This document shows positions 56,113 through 64,000 of a DNA stretch of 64,000 bases, piece by piece; positions within the stretch are counted from its first letter, which is position 1; the number at the start of each line of letters is the position of its first letter. The DNA lies in assembly GCF_006517395.1 (NCBI RefSeq), contig NZ_VDCY01000013.1, positions 1 to 64,000 on the forward strand, written 5' to 3'. The position numbers and the translations under genes were made by a program. The notes beneath the pieces are model-generated. The model had not been told where the DNA came from, ran no database searches, and saw only the letters and a list, made by a program, of their open reading frames with translations. This DNA comes from Terrilactibacillus laevilacticus. GTDB lineage: Bacteria; Bacillota; Bacilli; Bacillales; Sporolactobacillaceae.

Positions 56113-56400
56113 ATGGATATCATTTTAAACATGTTAAATGATTCAACGATATATATCGCGACAATAACCTTGTTTATTGTTTTATCCATTAATTTTACAA
56201 GCGTCTTCCTCAGTCATTACTATAATTCAGATTCTGTCAAAAAAGAACGTTGGATTTATACGAATTATTTAGTCAAAAAATCGGTTCAAGATCAAGTGAT
56301 GCCGATCAATGTCTTTATACATTGGGTAGCTAAACACATACGCCGAAAAGAAAGGCCAAATGACGATTCAACCGACCATTGCGGTCTCCTCATATCATAA
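56113..56400 (+). CDS. Small membrane protein of unknown function
   Basis: 95 residues with one clear N-terminal membrane helix (IYIATITLFIVLSINFTSVFL) and a charged remainder (KKERWIYTNYLVKKSVQDQ...HIRRKERPNDD). Ribosome-binding site GAGGAGG. Not recognised. It is 25 bases upstream of the insertase gene and shares its promoter, so a role at the membrane alongside the insertase is possible. Confidence 0.65.
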   Translation: MDIILNMLNDSTIYIATITLFIVLSINFTSVFLSHYYNSDSVKKERWIYTNYLVKKSVQDQVMPINVFIHWVAKHIRRKERPNDDSTDHCGLLIS

Positions 56401-56425
56401 TTATTTAAAATTAGAGGAGGACCTA

Positions 56426-57184
56426 ATGAAAAAAATAATAATATTTGTCGGGTTGTTAAGCATGATTTTATTACTGTCGGGATGCCAAATGAATGTAGGA
56501 ACAGGGTTTCACCACTATATTGTTGAACCCTTTGCATCTTTAATTCATCTCACAGCAACTTTATTTTCGGGAAGCTATGGCATCGCTATTATCGTTTTAA
56601 CATTGATCATTCGTCTCGTTCTTGCCCCCTTAATGATTAAACAAATGATCAACCAAAATGAAATGCGTGAAAAGATGGAACGCGTTAAGCCAGAAATGCA
56701 AGAAATTCAGGCAAAAATAAAACAATCAAAAGACGCTAAAGAACAGAGAGAATTACAACAAGACATGATGGCCCTGTATAAGAAGCATGGCATTAATCCT
56801 TTATCAATAGGATGTTTGCCTATTCTTATTCAAATGCCAATTTTATCTGCTTTCTATTTTGCCATTCGTGGTTCACATGCTATTGCTTCACATACGTTTC
56901 TCTGGTTTAGTTTAGGTGGGCCCAGTCTAGTTTTGACCATCCTTGCTGGGCTCATTTATTACGTTCAATTTAGAGTTCAACAAACAATGATGACTGTTCA
57001 ACCGGAACAAGGACAAACAATGAAGATGATGGGTTTTATGTCACCACTTATGATTGTTATGTTTTCATTCAATTCACCTGCCGCTTTACCGTTATATTGG
57101 ATCGTTGGCGGTGCATTTTTAATCGTACAAACGTATGTGACCAAGTGGATCATTACCCGTCAAAAGCAAACGGCCGAAATTTAA
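56426..57184 (+). CDS. YidC/Oxa1/SpoIIIJ-type membrane protein insertase
   Basis: About 252-residue insertase with a lipoprotein signal (MKKIIIFVGLLSMILLLSGC) and five helices; the conserved GSYGIAIIVLTLIIRLVLAP segment carries the hydrophilic-groove arginine. It inserts membrane proteins and, as SpoIIIJ or YqjG, supports sporulation. ATG 56426 follows GAGGAGG. Without the genome I cannot say which of the two usual paralogues it is; standard spoIIIJ sits by rnpA, so a YqjG-like or third copy is more likely. Confidence 0.9.
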   Translation: MKKIIIFVGLLSMILLLSGCQMNVGTGFHHYIVEPFASLIHLTATLFSGSYGIAIIVLTLIIRLVLAPLMIKQMINQNEMREKMERVKPEMQEIQAKIKQSKDAKEQRELQQDMMALYKKHGINPLSIGCLPILIQMPILSAFYFAIRGSHAIASHTFLWFSLGGPSLVLTILAGLIYYVQFRVQQTMMTVQPEQGQTMKMMGFMSPLMIVMFSFNSPAALPLYWIVGGAFLIVQTYVTKWIITRQKQTAEI

Positions 57185-57215
57185 TCATGCCATACATTTG
57201 ATCAATAATAAAACA

Positions 57216-57418
57216 AAGTTAAACTTCCATCATGGGTTTTTTGACGCACAGGATGTGCTAGTGCAGGCGTTGCGACTGGCCGTCGCGTTTTTAGCCTGCG
57301 TTATCCCCCACTGAAGGTAGGCCTGAACCAATCGGACCTTTATGGGCAGTTGACCCTATCTTCTTGAATACCCAAAACTTTGAGGTGGGGGTCTTTACTA
57401 GCCGTTCAGGCGGGATAG
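57216..57418 (+). repeat. R2 structured repeat, long form
   Basis: Same orientation as the copy at 48067: AACTTCCATCATGGGTTTTT, GCACAGGATGTGC and GCGACTGGCCGTCGC sub-hairpins, AACCAATCGGACCTTTA, TTGAGGTGGGGGTCTTTACT and GGCGGGAT. Located between convergent genes, just before a shared terminator. Confidence 0.85.
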
Positions 57419-57424
57419 AAATAA

Positions 57425-57468
57425 ACATACGCTGCAATATCATCTAGAGTTGCAGCGTATGTTTTTTT
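57425..57468. terminator. Bidirectional terminator
   Basis: ACATACGCTGCAA / TTGCAGCGTATGT with a T-run, between the convergent insertase and VWA genes. Confidence 0.88.
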
Positions 57469-59359
57469 ATATTATTTGAAAAAGGAGTTTTTTCAATAGT
57501 GGTGTTAAGTATAAAGGAATATCTTTTATTGTAGGAATGATTAAACAGTCTCGACCGTAGATTTTTTTCATCGTGTCTATTTCTTTATCTTGTGAATCCT
57601 CACTTCCCAAAAATACACCAATGACTTCAATACCTTTTTTCCTAGCGTTTGAGACGGCTTTATACGTATCAATTATTCCGTCATTGTCATTATAGTGATA
57701 CGCTGACGGTTCACCATCTGAAAATACAAGTAAAATTTTTCTTTTCTCAGGACGGATGAGCAGTCGCTTTTCGACTTGCCTAATGGCATAGCCGTCTCTA
57801 TTATCATCTTCTGGAGAAAGCTGAAGAATCCGTGGTCCAGCGGATTGATGAAGAGATTGTTGAAATGAGATCACTTGGAATAAGGTATTTGGCTGTTCAA
57901 TATCAGTTGCCTCCATGGCGTCTTCCCAAAAACCTGTAATTTCATGTGAAATCTTTAGTGCTTTTAACGTTTCATGAAAAAGTATAACACCTTGCTTTGT
58001 TTCCTCCATTTTATCAATCATAGAGGCTGAACAATCCACAAGTAAAGAAAAAGCAGCGTCTAACTGTTGATCCTCTTTCACGTTTTTTTTGTAAAATAGG
58101 GTTGGTTGATTTTGGATAAGTAAAGAAGGCAATTTCTTTTGTGACAATCGTCCAAAATAACGTTCGTGACGAGGGGCGGTTTGTTTTTGTTCAATCGTTT
58201 TACGCAATGTTAAAGATAATTGCCGTTCTAGCGATCCAATCTGTTCACGTACTTTCTGATACTCTTGGATTTCTTCATAAGTAGGTTTAATCGATGTTTT
58301 TTCAATCCGTTTTGCATGACGATTGACTTCACTATCCTCGTTAGAATGGAGAGAATGTGTAGATTGTCTTGTTTCTTGTTTCTTTTCGATAGAATGGTCA
58401 TCTTGTTGATGATTGGATTGGTTTGATGAAGATTGGTAGTTACCAGCCGCTTGATCACCCGATTCTATTCGGTTAGTATCACCATCTGTTAAATTTGTTT
58501 TCTTTCCTTGATCCAAATCATGCTGCAATAAATTATCACCAATCATTTGCTGTTCTTCATGCCAAGTTGACCATTTATCGTCTTGTGAATTTTTTTCTTT
58601 TGAAAGGTGTTCTTCTGACTGACTTTGACATTTATTTGATGATTTTAATTCTTTGGTTTGTTTTTTGTCTCTTATTTGTTCAGATAATCCAAAATATATG
58701 GCTTGCATGTCCTTTAATCCAGATTTTAATGAAGTTTCAAAGGTTTTGACCGTTTGTCTAACCTCATCTGTGCTATTGAGTTGATCGAACATATTAGATA
58801 AATGACGAATAGCAGGTTTAAGAAACAAAAAAGAGGGAGGCAAAGCCACTGGGCGATGTATTATCTGTAAATATATACAACAGAAAATCATATCTAGCCA
58901 TTCCTTACTTCTCTTATGATGGGTAAAGCGTTCTCTAAAACGCTGTTGAAACACAATTTGTCGAAAGTTAAAGGCATCACTCATTCCTGCTCTTTCTGTT
59001 ATACATAACTTCTCTAATCGTCGATCTTCAAGAAGACAGAACAATTGCTTACTAAATTGAGGATACATTAATTGATTGACCTCATGACGAAATTGCATGA
59101 TAACATTCTGATCTGAATAGTGATGTTCTCCAAATGCTCGGAGGTAAACATCACTTTTCATACCTTCCATTTTTCGTTCTGATAATAAGCGTGACCAATA
59201 ATGACTAACTGTAAGACGTTTTAAATCTTTTTGATAGTAGGAATAAAACGTAAACTCAACATCTAATGTCGGTTCTTGTGATAATGTTCGTGCAAGATCT
59301 GTTAAAGCCATATTGATAAAAGGGTCCGTTTGTTTATCCATAAAATCTAAAAATTTCAT
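57467..59359 (-). CDS. yojO: VWA-domain protein, NorD/CobT-like (YojO)
   Basis: 630 residues: helical N-terminal domain (about 1-210), a low-complexity hydrophilic linker rich in Gln/Ser/Asp (about 225-340), and a C-terminal von Willebrand A domain with the MIDAS motif DCSASM near residue 440. Pairs with the AAA+ ATPase 82 bases upstream. Homologues NorD and CobT assist metal-centre insertion or complex activation; the client in Bacillales is unknown. No nitric-oxide reductase or Rubisco genes are nearby. Confidence 0.87.
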   Translation of the reverse strand: MKFLDFMDKQTDPFINMALTDLARTLSQEPTLDVEFTFYSYYQKDLKRLTVSHYWSRLLSERKMEGMKSDVYLRAFGEHHYSDQNVIMQFRHEVNQLMYPQFSKQLFCLLEDRRLEKLCITERAGMSDAFNFRQIVFQQRFRERFTHHKRSKEWLDMIFCCIYLQIIHRPVALPPSFLFLKPAIRHLSNMFDQLNSTDEVRQTVKTFETSLKSGLKDMQAIYFGLSEQIRDKKQTKELKSSNKCQSQSEEHLSKEKNSQDDKWSTWHEEQQMIGDNLLQHDLDQGKKTNLTDGDTNRIESGDQAAGNYQSSSNQSNHQQDDHSIEKKQETRQSTHSLHSNEDSEVNRHAKRIEKTSIKPTYEEIQEYQKVREQIGSLERQLSLTLRKTIEQKQTAPRHERYFGRLSQKKLPSLLIQNQPTLFYKKNVKEDQQLDAAFSLLVDCSASMIDKMEETKQGVILFHETLKALKISHEITGFWEDAMEATDIEQPNTLFQVISFQQSLHQSAGPRILQLSPEDDNRDGYAIRQVEKRLLIRPEKRKILLVFSDGEPSAYHYNDNDGIIDTYKAVSNARKKGIEVIGVFLGSEDSQDKEIDTMKKIYGRDCLIIPTIKDIPLYLTPLLKKLLFQII

Positions 59360-59441
59360 TAAAGTGCCCCTTTTTCTTTTTTTAAGTTATGGTACATGAC
59401 CGTCGTCATATTTCTTTTTTTAAAGGGTTAATTATAAAAAA

Positions 59442-60359
59442 TTATGATGACGTAAATAAGGTCGCCGCAATATTTTCAATGCTAATTCTTTCACGTTGAT
59501 CATCTAATTTGCTGCTGATTGCTCGTGTAATGGCTCTTTTAGCAGGCATATAGACGGATAGGTCGCATGCATCTAATAATGAACGTATGGATGCTCCTTC
59601 ATCAGAAATTTGACCTTCTTCAACTTTGGAAGTTAAGTCCTGACTCAGACGTACAAATTGCTTCAACAACTGCTCATCTTTTTGTTTAGATTGTTCCTTC
59701 AACATCTCAAATAAGGCTTCACCTTGAATATATGGAACGTCAATAATAACAAAGCGATTTTTTAACGCTTCATTTAATGGTGTAGTCCCAATGTACCCCT
59801 CATTAATAGCTGCTATGACTCCAAACCCTTCTTTAGCATAGATGGTTTCACTCGTGAAGGGATTGAGGACCATTTTCCGATAGTCCAAAACACCATTTAA
59901 TATTGGTAAAGTTTCTGCTTTTGCTGTATTAATTTCATCTATATAGAGTAGATGACCTTGCTTCATGGCCTTTTCGACGGGTCCAGAGACAAATTGAATT
60001 TCAGCTTGATTGGCTTTATTGTATGTGATGGTTTTATAACCCAACAAGGCTTCGGCATCCAAATCAACAGAACAATTAATTGAATACATTGGTTGAAACA
60101 TCAGATTGGATAATAATTCAGCCAATTTTGTTTTTCCAGACCCAGTCGGTCCTTTTAATAGAACATTTTTCCCTAGACTGAGAGAAACGATGGCATCGAC
60201 GATAATTGAGTCATCAGGCGCCGAATACCCACTTTTTCCAATGTATTTTTTTATTTCATGTGATAGTAATTTTTCATTTTTATTTCTTACCTTCATAATG
60301 TGCTCTTTGATTTGCTCTGGTAAAAGTTTCAAATACGTTAATTCCAAATGGTGAGACAT
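59442..60359 (-). CDS. yojN: MoxR/NorQ-type AAA+ ATPase (YojN)
   Basis: 305-residue AAA+ chaperone-like ATPase: Walker A GPTGSGKT near residue 75, Walker B LLYIDEIN, sensor-1 VIAAINEGY and arginine finger region LNEALKNRF. MoxR-family ATPases work with a VWA partner, here the downstream yojO, to remodel or metallate a target protein. Confidence 0.9.
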   Translation of the reverse strand: MSHHLELTYLKLLPEQIKEHIMKVRNKNEKLLSHEIKKYIGKSGYSAPDDSIIVDAIVSLSLGKNVLLKGPTGSGKTKLAELLSNLMFQPMYSINCSVDLDAEALLGYKTITYNKANQAEIQFVSGPVEKAMKQGHLLYIDEINTAKAETLPILNGVLDYRKMVLNPFTSETIYAKEGFGVIAAINEGYIGTTPLNEALKNRFVIIDVPYIQGEALFEMLKEQSKQKDEQLLKQFVRLSQDLTSKVEEGQISDEGASIRSLLDACDLSVYMPAKRAITRAISSKLDDQRERISIENIAATLFTSS

Positions 60360-60554
60360 AGAACCCTCCGTCTATTGATCATTTTCTTCTATTATATAGG
60401 AATAAGAAGATATTTTCTTCTGAACAAACAGTCATGCTGTTTAATAAAGTTGAAAGATAAGCAAATAAACAGTAAAATGAACTGAGATATTTTTACAATA
60501 AATCATTCATAAGTCTGTTTTATTAATGAGTGGAAGTTTAAGGAGGTATTCATC

Positions 60555-60594
60555 ATTGTCCTTCGAATCTTGCATTGCAATGAAGGACAGTGAT
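60555..60594 (+). promoter_or_regulatory. Hairpin with embedded mini-ORF upstream of the alcohol dehydrogenase-like gene
   Basis: A 13-base stem (ATCATTGTCCTTC / GAAGGACAGTGAT, one G-T pair) encloses most of a 13-codon frame, TTG 60556 to TAA 60597, encoding MSFESCIAMKDSD. AAGGAGG lies nine bases before that TTG and serves no other start. The layout resembles a translated leader or attenuation element; function is inference. Confidence 0.4.
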
Positions 60595-60645
60595 TAATAT
60601 ATCTAACACTCTTCCTACAGAAACGATTAAGAGAAGGGGACAGTT

Positions 60646-61722
60646 ATGGCAATATCAGTTGTTAGAGGCGCACCACAAAAGGTACGAAGTGGACAAGGCG
60701 TATTACGAGATTTATCTCAAGAGTTACTTGATAATCACTTCAGTAAAATTAACCTTATTACTGGGCTGAAATCATGGGAGGTAGCAAAGCCTTATCTTAA
60801 TCTTCCATTTGAACCAAATATCCAGAAATATGCGGGAGATTGCACTTTAGAAGAAGTAGATCGTCTGGCAGAATTGTGTAGTTCATCAAAAGGGAGTATC
60901 GTGATAGGTGTCGGTGGTGGAAAAGTTCTCGATTTATCGAAAGCGGTCAGTGTGAAATTAGGGATTCCTGTCGTTTTAATTCCCACCATTATATCTAATT
61001 GTTCTCCTTGGGCACCATTAAGTGTTTTTTATCGTGATCATCAATATACCCATTTTGAAGTTTTTGAAGTAAGTTCTTGGTCTGTATACTTGGATACAGA
61101 TTTGCTGATCCAAACACCAACACCCTATTTTATACAAGGTATTGGAGATACATTAGCTAAATGGTATGAATGCGATTGCTTGTATCGTCAACTTGATGCC
61201 CCCAATTTACTAACGACGATTGGACATCAAAGTGCAAAACAATGTTTTGATCAATTAATCAAATATAGTGAGGAAGCTCTAACAGCTGTGCAAACTGGTA
61301 AAGTTAATCATGCTTTTCGTCATGTTTATGAAACGATTATTGGTGTAGCTGGAATGGTGGGTGGATTTGGCGATCGTGTTGGCCGAATTGCTGGTGCGCA
61401 TAGTATCCATAATGGATTAACTGCCTTGGATGGCACGCATAATGTTCTTCATGGAGCTAAAGTCGCTTATGGGATTCTTGTTCAATTAGCTCTTGAGGGT
61501 CAAATCGGAGAAATTGATCGTCTCTTGCCTTTTTATCAGAAATTAGGGTTGCCGATCAATCTCAAGGACCTGGATGTTGAACCGAATATTTTAAACATGC
61601 AAGTTATTGCTAAACGAGCAGTTCATCGATCCGAGTCCATTCATTTTATGAGAGAGGAACCATACAAAGCTGATGAAGTTGTAAAAGCTATTCAAACAGT
61701 CGAATCAATAGCTTATGTATAA
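60646..61722 (+). CDS. Iron-containing alcohol dehydrogenase / glycerol dehydrogenase family protein
   Basis: 358-residue GldA-like oxidoreductase. The NAD-binding VGVGGGKVLDLSKA is near residue 86; metal ligands are in GIGDTLAKWYE (Asp near 170), IAGAHSIHNGL and GTHNVLHGAKVAYG. Resembles glycerol and hydroxybutyrate/glycerol-1-phosphate-type dehydrogenases, so a small polyol or 2-oxo alcohol substrate is likely, but identity is open. Preceded by a hairpin leader and followed by its own terminator. Confidence 0.87.
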   Translation: MAISVVRGAPQKVRSGQGVLRDLSQELLDNHFSKINLITGLKSWEVAKPYLNLPFEPNIQKYAGDCTLEEVDRLAELCSSSKGSIVIGVGGGKVLDLSKAVSVKLGIPVVLIPTIISNCSPWAPLSVFYRDHQYTHFEVFEVSSWSVYLDTDLLIQTPTPYFIQGIGDTLAKWYECDCLYRQLDAPNLLTTIGHQSAKQCFDQLIKYSEEALTAVQTGKVNHAFRHVYETIIGVAGMVGGFGDRVGRIAGAHSIHNGLTALDGTHNVLHGAKVAYGILVQLALEGQIGEIDRLLPFYQKLGLPINLKDLDVEPNILNMQVIAKRAVHRSESIHFMREEPYKADEVVKAIQTVESIAYV

Positions 61723-61755
61723 AAAAACGTCAGATCATTGATCTGACGTTTTTTT
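61720..61755 (+). terminator. Terminator of the dehydrogenase gene
   Basis: AAAAAACGTCAGATCA / TGATCTGACGTTTTTTT palindrome overlapping the stop codon. Confidence 0.92.
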
Positions 61756-62034
61756 AGAGGTTGTTCAAAAAGTTACCAAATGATAAGCTACGAATCCTCG
61801 ACGCCCACTCGTTTTTCCGGTCCTCATGTAGTGGATACAAGAGGATCGCTGGCTAAAACCGCTCACGTCCTATGGCTGGCGCTTGAAGTACCACAACGCG
61901 AGGAATGCCGCTTTTAAGGAACTGCGCCGCTCTTAGCCTTCCAACGCCGGGGCGGGCTTGTACTGGCGTTTCTTGCAGGATGCCAGTGTACTTAGCCAGT
62001 AACCCATTTGATTTGTCTCCTTTTTGAACTCACA
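61756..62034 (+). mobile_element. R1 repeat, long form (MITE-like)
   Basis: Third long copy: AGAGGTTGTTCAAAAAGTTA at the left, CTCCTTTTTGAACTCAC at the right. Inserted directly against the T-run of the preceding terminator. With the inverted short copy at 63368 it brackets lrgB-lrgA. Confidence 0.78.
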
Positions 62035-62071
62035 TTTATATGTGAAATTTCTCACAGATATTAACTTCTTT

Positions 62072-62755
62072 TTATAATAAAATAAGAGGTGTAATAATTG
62101 GTGCGAATATAAGGGTCAGCACAGCTGCTAAAACCATGGCTAGACTTGCTGCAGCTCCTTCCTCTGTTCCAAATTCAAGAGCTTTTGAAGTACCAGCACC
62201 ATGTGCGCCCATTCCAAGTAATAATCCTTTAGCCAGTTTTTCGCGTATGTGAAAGAAACGTATGATAATAGGGCCGAGTATTAATCCACAAATACCTGTG
62301 ACAATAACAAAAATCGCAGTCATGGTTGGTACTCCGCCAATATCTGCTGAGATAACCATAGCAATAGGTGTCGTCACTGAACGGGGTAATAGACTAAGCA
62401 AATAATCGTTTTTTAAGTGGACTAAATGGGCGTATATTCCAGAACTTGCAAGAGCAACAATGGCTCCCGATGACATACTAACTAAAATCACTCTCATATG
62501 TTTTTTCAAAACAGCCCGATATTTATATAACGGAACCGCAAAGCCAACAACTGCTGGTTGAAGCATGTTTGTCAACCAACGCCCGCCTTTATCATAGTCC
62601 GTATAATCAATTCCTAAAAGAATGATACATGATGAAAGTAGTACCGGTGCTATAATTAAAGGCGTCAGAATAAATATTTTACTTTTTTTATAAATGAATT
62701 TCGCAATGATATAAGACACAATGGTCATAATAATACATAAAAAACTAACTAACAT
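62072..62755 (-). CDS. lrgB: LrgB/CidB family murein hydrolase export regulator
   Basis: 227-residue protein with about six helices; hallmarks are LPRSVTTPIAMVISADIGG and GMGAHGAGTSKALEFG. LrgAB-type pairs modulate holin-like activity and, in B. subtilis (PftAB), transport pyruvate. The nearby lactate permease makes a pyruvate/lactate role attractive. Starts directly at the lrgA stop. Confidence 0.9.
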   Translation of the reverse strand: MLVSFLCIIMTIVSYIIAKFIYKKSKIFILTPLIIAPVLLSSCIILLGIDYTDYDKGGRWLTNMLQPAVVGFAVPLYKYRAVLKKHMRVILVSMSSGAIVALASSGIYAHLVHLKNDYLLSLLPRSVTTPIAMVISADIGGVPTMTAIFVIVTGICGLILGPIIIRFFHIREKLAKGLLLGMGAHGAGTSKALEFGTEEGAAASLAMVLAAVLTLIFAPIITPLILL

Positions 62756-63124
62756 TTAACGATATCTCTCCTTTTGTCGTGAAAATCGTTCAGCGACAAT
62801 TCCTGTGACGATCATAACAGTAATCGTACTTAAACAAATAACCAGTAAAAATTGTGTCCCATAATTAAAAACGGCTTCTTTATATTGAAGTATCCCAACG
62901 GCTGAAGGAACGAAAAAAAGTAGCATCTCACTTAATAGGAAACTTGCGCCCATTTCAATTTTCGATACAGGTAGAATTTTAAAATAAAGCATGGCAAACA
63001 TTATAAACATTCCAATAATACTACCCGAGATAGGAAGGTGTAGAATCGAAGATAAGAGGTTTCCTATTATGGCGAAGAAGTATAATACCGCTACCTGAAT
63101 CAATATCTTAAATACTTTTATCAA
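62756..63124 (-). CDS. lrgA: LrgA/CidA family holin-like protein
   Basis: 122 residues, four helices, with ISGSIIGMFIMFAML and SFLLSEMLLFFVPSAVGI, which are typical for LrgA/CidA. First gene of the lrgAB pair; AAGGAGGTG ribosome-binding site. Antiholin-like or pyruvate-transporter subunit. Confidence 0.9.
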   Translation of the reverse strand: MIKVFKILIQVAVLYFFAIIGNLLSSILHLPISGSIIGMFIMFAMLYFKILPVSKIEMGASFLLSEMLLFFVPSAVGILQYKEAVFNYGTQFLLVICLSTITVMIVTGIVAERFSRQKERYR

Positions 63125-63367
63125 AATTACACCTCCTTAAATGGTGAAATTAAATGTTGTTACTCTATATTTAATCGTTTTTATGGTTCGTTGATTTTAA
63201 TTATACATCAGACAGTATATTTGGTGAAATACATATAAGTTAAGTTTATGATTCGAAAAAAGAATAAGTCTTTATATATTAAAGGCTGCCTTATGATTGG
63301 GAGATAATATCTTCGTTTTTATCATAATTAGGTCATTTTTTACAATAGAGGGTATTAAGGTTATAAG

Positions 63368-63488
63368 TTCGTGTTAAAAGGGGACAAATTAGAAGCAAGA
63401 AGATCAAGACGGTACTGTTTTGAGGATCGGAAAAACAAGTGGGCGCTGAGATTCGTAGCTTATCACGGCGACTTTTTGAACAACCTCC
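63368..63488 (-). mobile_element. R1 repeat, short form
   Basis: Reverse-oriented copy. Read on minus: GAGGTTGTTCAAAAAGTCGC, AAGCTACGAATCTCAGCGCC, TTTTTCCGATCCTCAAAACA, CTTGATCTTCTTGCTTCTAA, matching the short copy at 1-133. Its distal inverted repeat is slightly decayed (CCCCTTTTAAC). Confidence 0.75.
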
Positions 63489-63593
63489 ATAAGAGTATAA
63501 ATGTGATTAATCATCGATGAATGATTGTGTTTTTACAAGGTAAAAATAAGGTCAAGTGTTTTCTATAATAAAAAATCGATAAAAGCAAAATGT

Positions 63594-63599
63594 TTGACA
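63594..63599 (+). promoter_or_regulatory. Candidate -35 of the lactate permease promoter
   Basis: Perfect TTGACA at 63594-63599. The best -10 (TATAGA, 63614-63619) is only 14 bases on, or TAGAAC at 16, so the promoter looks weak or regulated. Confidence 0.35.
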
Positions 63600-63631
63600 G
63601 AATTCTGAACTTGTATAGAACAAACAATAAT

Positions 63632-63695
63632 TGTGATAAATATCACAGTATCAGGCTGTTTTGTTTGGTAAGTTATGCATGTGATTTAATTCACA
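63632..63695 (+). promoter_or_regulatory. Two palindromic operators (Rex/Fnr/CRP-like) before the lactate permease
   Basis: TGTGATAAATATCACA at 63632-63647 and TGTGATTTAATTCACA at 63680-63695, both TGTGA-N6-TCACA, with centres 48 bases apart. This fits the Fnr box of Bacillus and overlaps in form with Rex sites. Both are redox or oxygen sensors that control fermentation and lactate genes. The remaining leader to 63937 has no gene I can support. Confidence 0.7.
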
Positions 63696-63937
63696 CTGTT
63701 TATTAAGAAAGATTCTATGGAAGATCTATGGACTTTTAAGGAGCTCTTTATTTCTAATCTATTGGTTTTCGTTTTGCATTTTCATTATATGGATGTACGA
63801 CGGTTATCAATAAAGGTTTAGCGGTCGTATTTGAATGGAAAGTCTGAGAAGGTGAGGAGGTTTGTTCCTAAAATAGATAAATTCCATCGATTTTATGATT
63901 TTTATTTTAACAAAACGTAATGAGAAGGTGTATGTTG

Positions 63938-64000
63938 ATGAACTGGACACAAATTTATGATCCGATGAATAATATCTGGTTTTCGGCTATTGTAGCTGTT
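63938..64000 (+). CDS. lctP: L-lactate permease, N-terminal fragment cut by window edge
   Basis: The first 21 codons read MNWTQIYDPMNNIWFSAIVA..., the characteristic start of LctP/LldP lactate permeases. The preceding bases include GAGAAGGTG as ribosome-binding site. The operators upstream suggest redox-dependent expression. The rest lies outside the window. Confidence 0.8.
   Translation, partial: MNWTQIYDPMNNIWFSAIVAV

Overview
The window reads as one contiguous piece of chromosome from a low-GC, endospore-forming Firmicute of the order Bacillales. The evidence is sporulation genes (spoIIIAA-AH, spoIVB, spo0A, the glcU-gdh pair), a com pilus locus, and gene order that closely follows the Bacillus subtilis yqg-yqh-spoIIIA-acc-spo0A region. 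A lactate permease start and an lrgAB pair at the right edge, plus an OLE RNA, would fit a Sporolactobacillaceae or alkaliphile-like Bacillaceae host, but I cannot name a species.

Layout. 1-5 kb: glucokinase, a LysM/M14 peptidase, a metallo-beta-lactamase-fold hydrolase and a methyltransferase. 4.8-7.5 kb (minus): yqzE, aroK and comGG-comGC. 7.5-16.6 kb: a block of transport, redox and regulatory genes (2-hydroxyacid dehydrogenase, aminotransferase, EamA carrier, Bcr/CflA MFS pump, Rrf2 regulator, giant YhgE/Pip protein) that separates comGC-GG from comGA-GB (16.6-18.7 kb). 19-26 kb: yqhG-yqhH, then divergently a tandem glycine riboswitch and gcvT-gcvPA-gcvPB. 26-32 kb: rhodanese, mntR, patatin-like yqhO, yqhP, yqhQ, yqhR, aroQ, efp. 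32.4-38 kb: the spoIIIA operon. 38-44.5 kb: accB-accC-yqhY, nusB-folD-xseA-xseB-ispA. 44.7-48 kb: OLE RNA, oapA, dxs. 48-55 kb: yqxC/tlyA, recN, spoIVB, spo0A, glcU, gdh. 55.7-64 kb: ptsH, a small membrane protein and a YidC/SpoIIIJ-type insertase, yojO-yojN-like genes, an iron-alcohol-dehydrogenase-family enzyme, lrgB-lrgA and the first 21 codons of a lactate permease.

The most striking object is the ~0.63 kb OLE (Ornate, Large, Extremophilic) RNA at about 44745-45380. It has its own promoter and sits between ispA and the gene for its membrane partner OapA, followed by dxs. This RNA class is already described, but its function is still only partly understood. Two interspersed repeat families also stand out. 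R1 is a MITE-like element with GTTCAAAAAG terminal inverted repeats in long and short forms; copies flank glcK and lrgAB. R2 is a strongly folded ~0.16-0.22 kb repeat found between co-oriented genes, including inside the spoIIIA operon. The split comG operon, two palindromic operators before the lactate permease, tandem 0A boxes before spo0A and a hairpin-embedded mini-ORF before the alcohol dehydrogenase-like gene are further points of interest.

Functional threads: isoprenoid supply (ispA, dxs) around the OLE locus; glycine cleavage under riboswitch control; mother-cell to forespore channel building (SpoIIIA, SpoIVB, insertase); DNA uptake pilus (ComG); glucose metabolism in spores (GlcU, Gdh, GlcK); and redox-linked lactate transport. 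All assignments come from reading the sequence; no database search was run.
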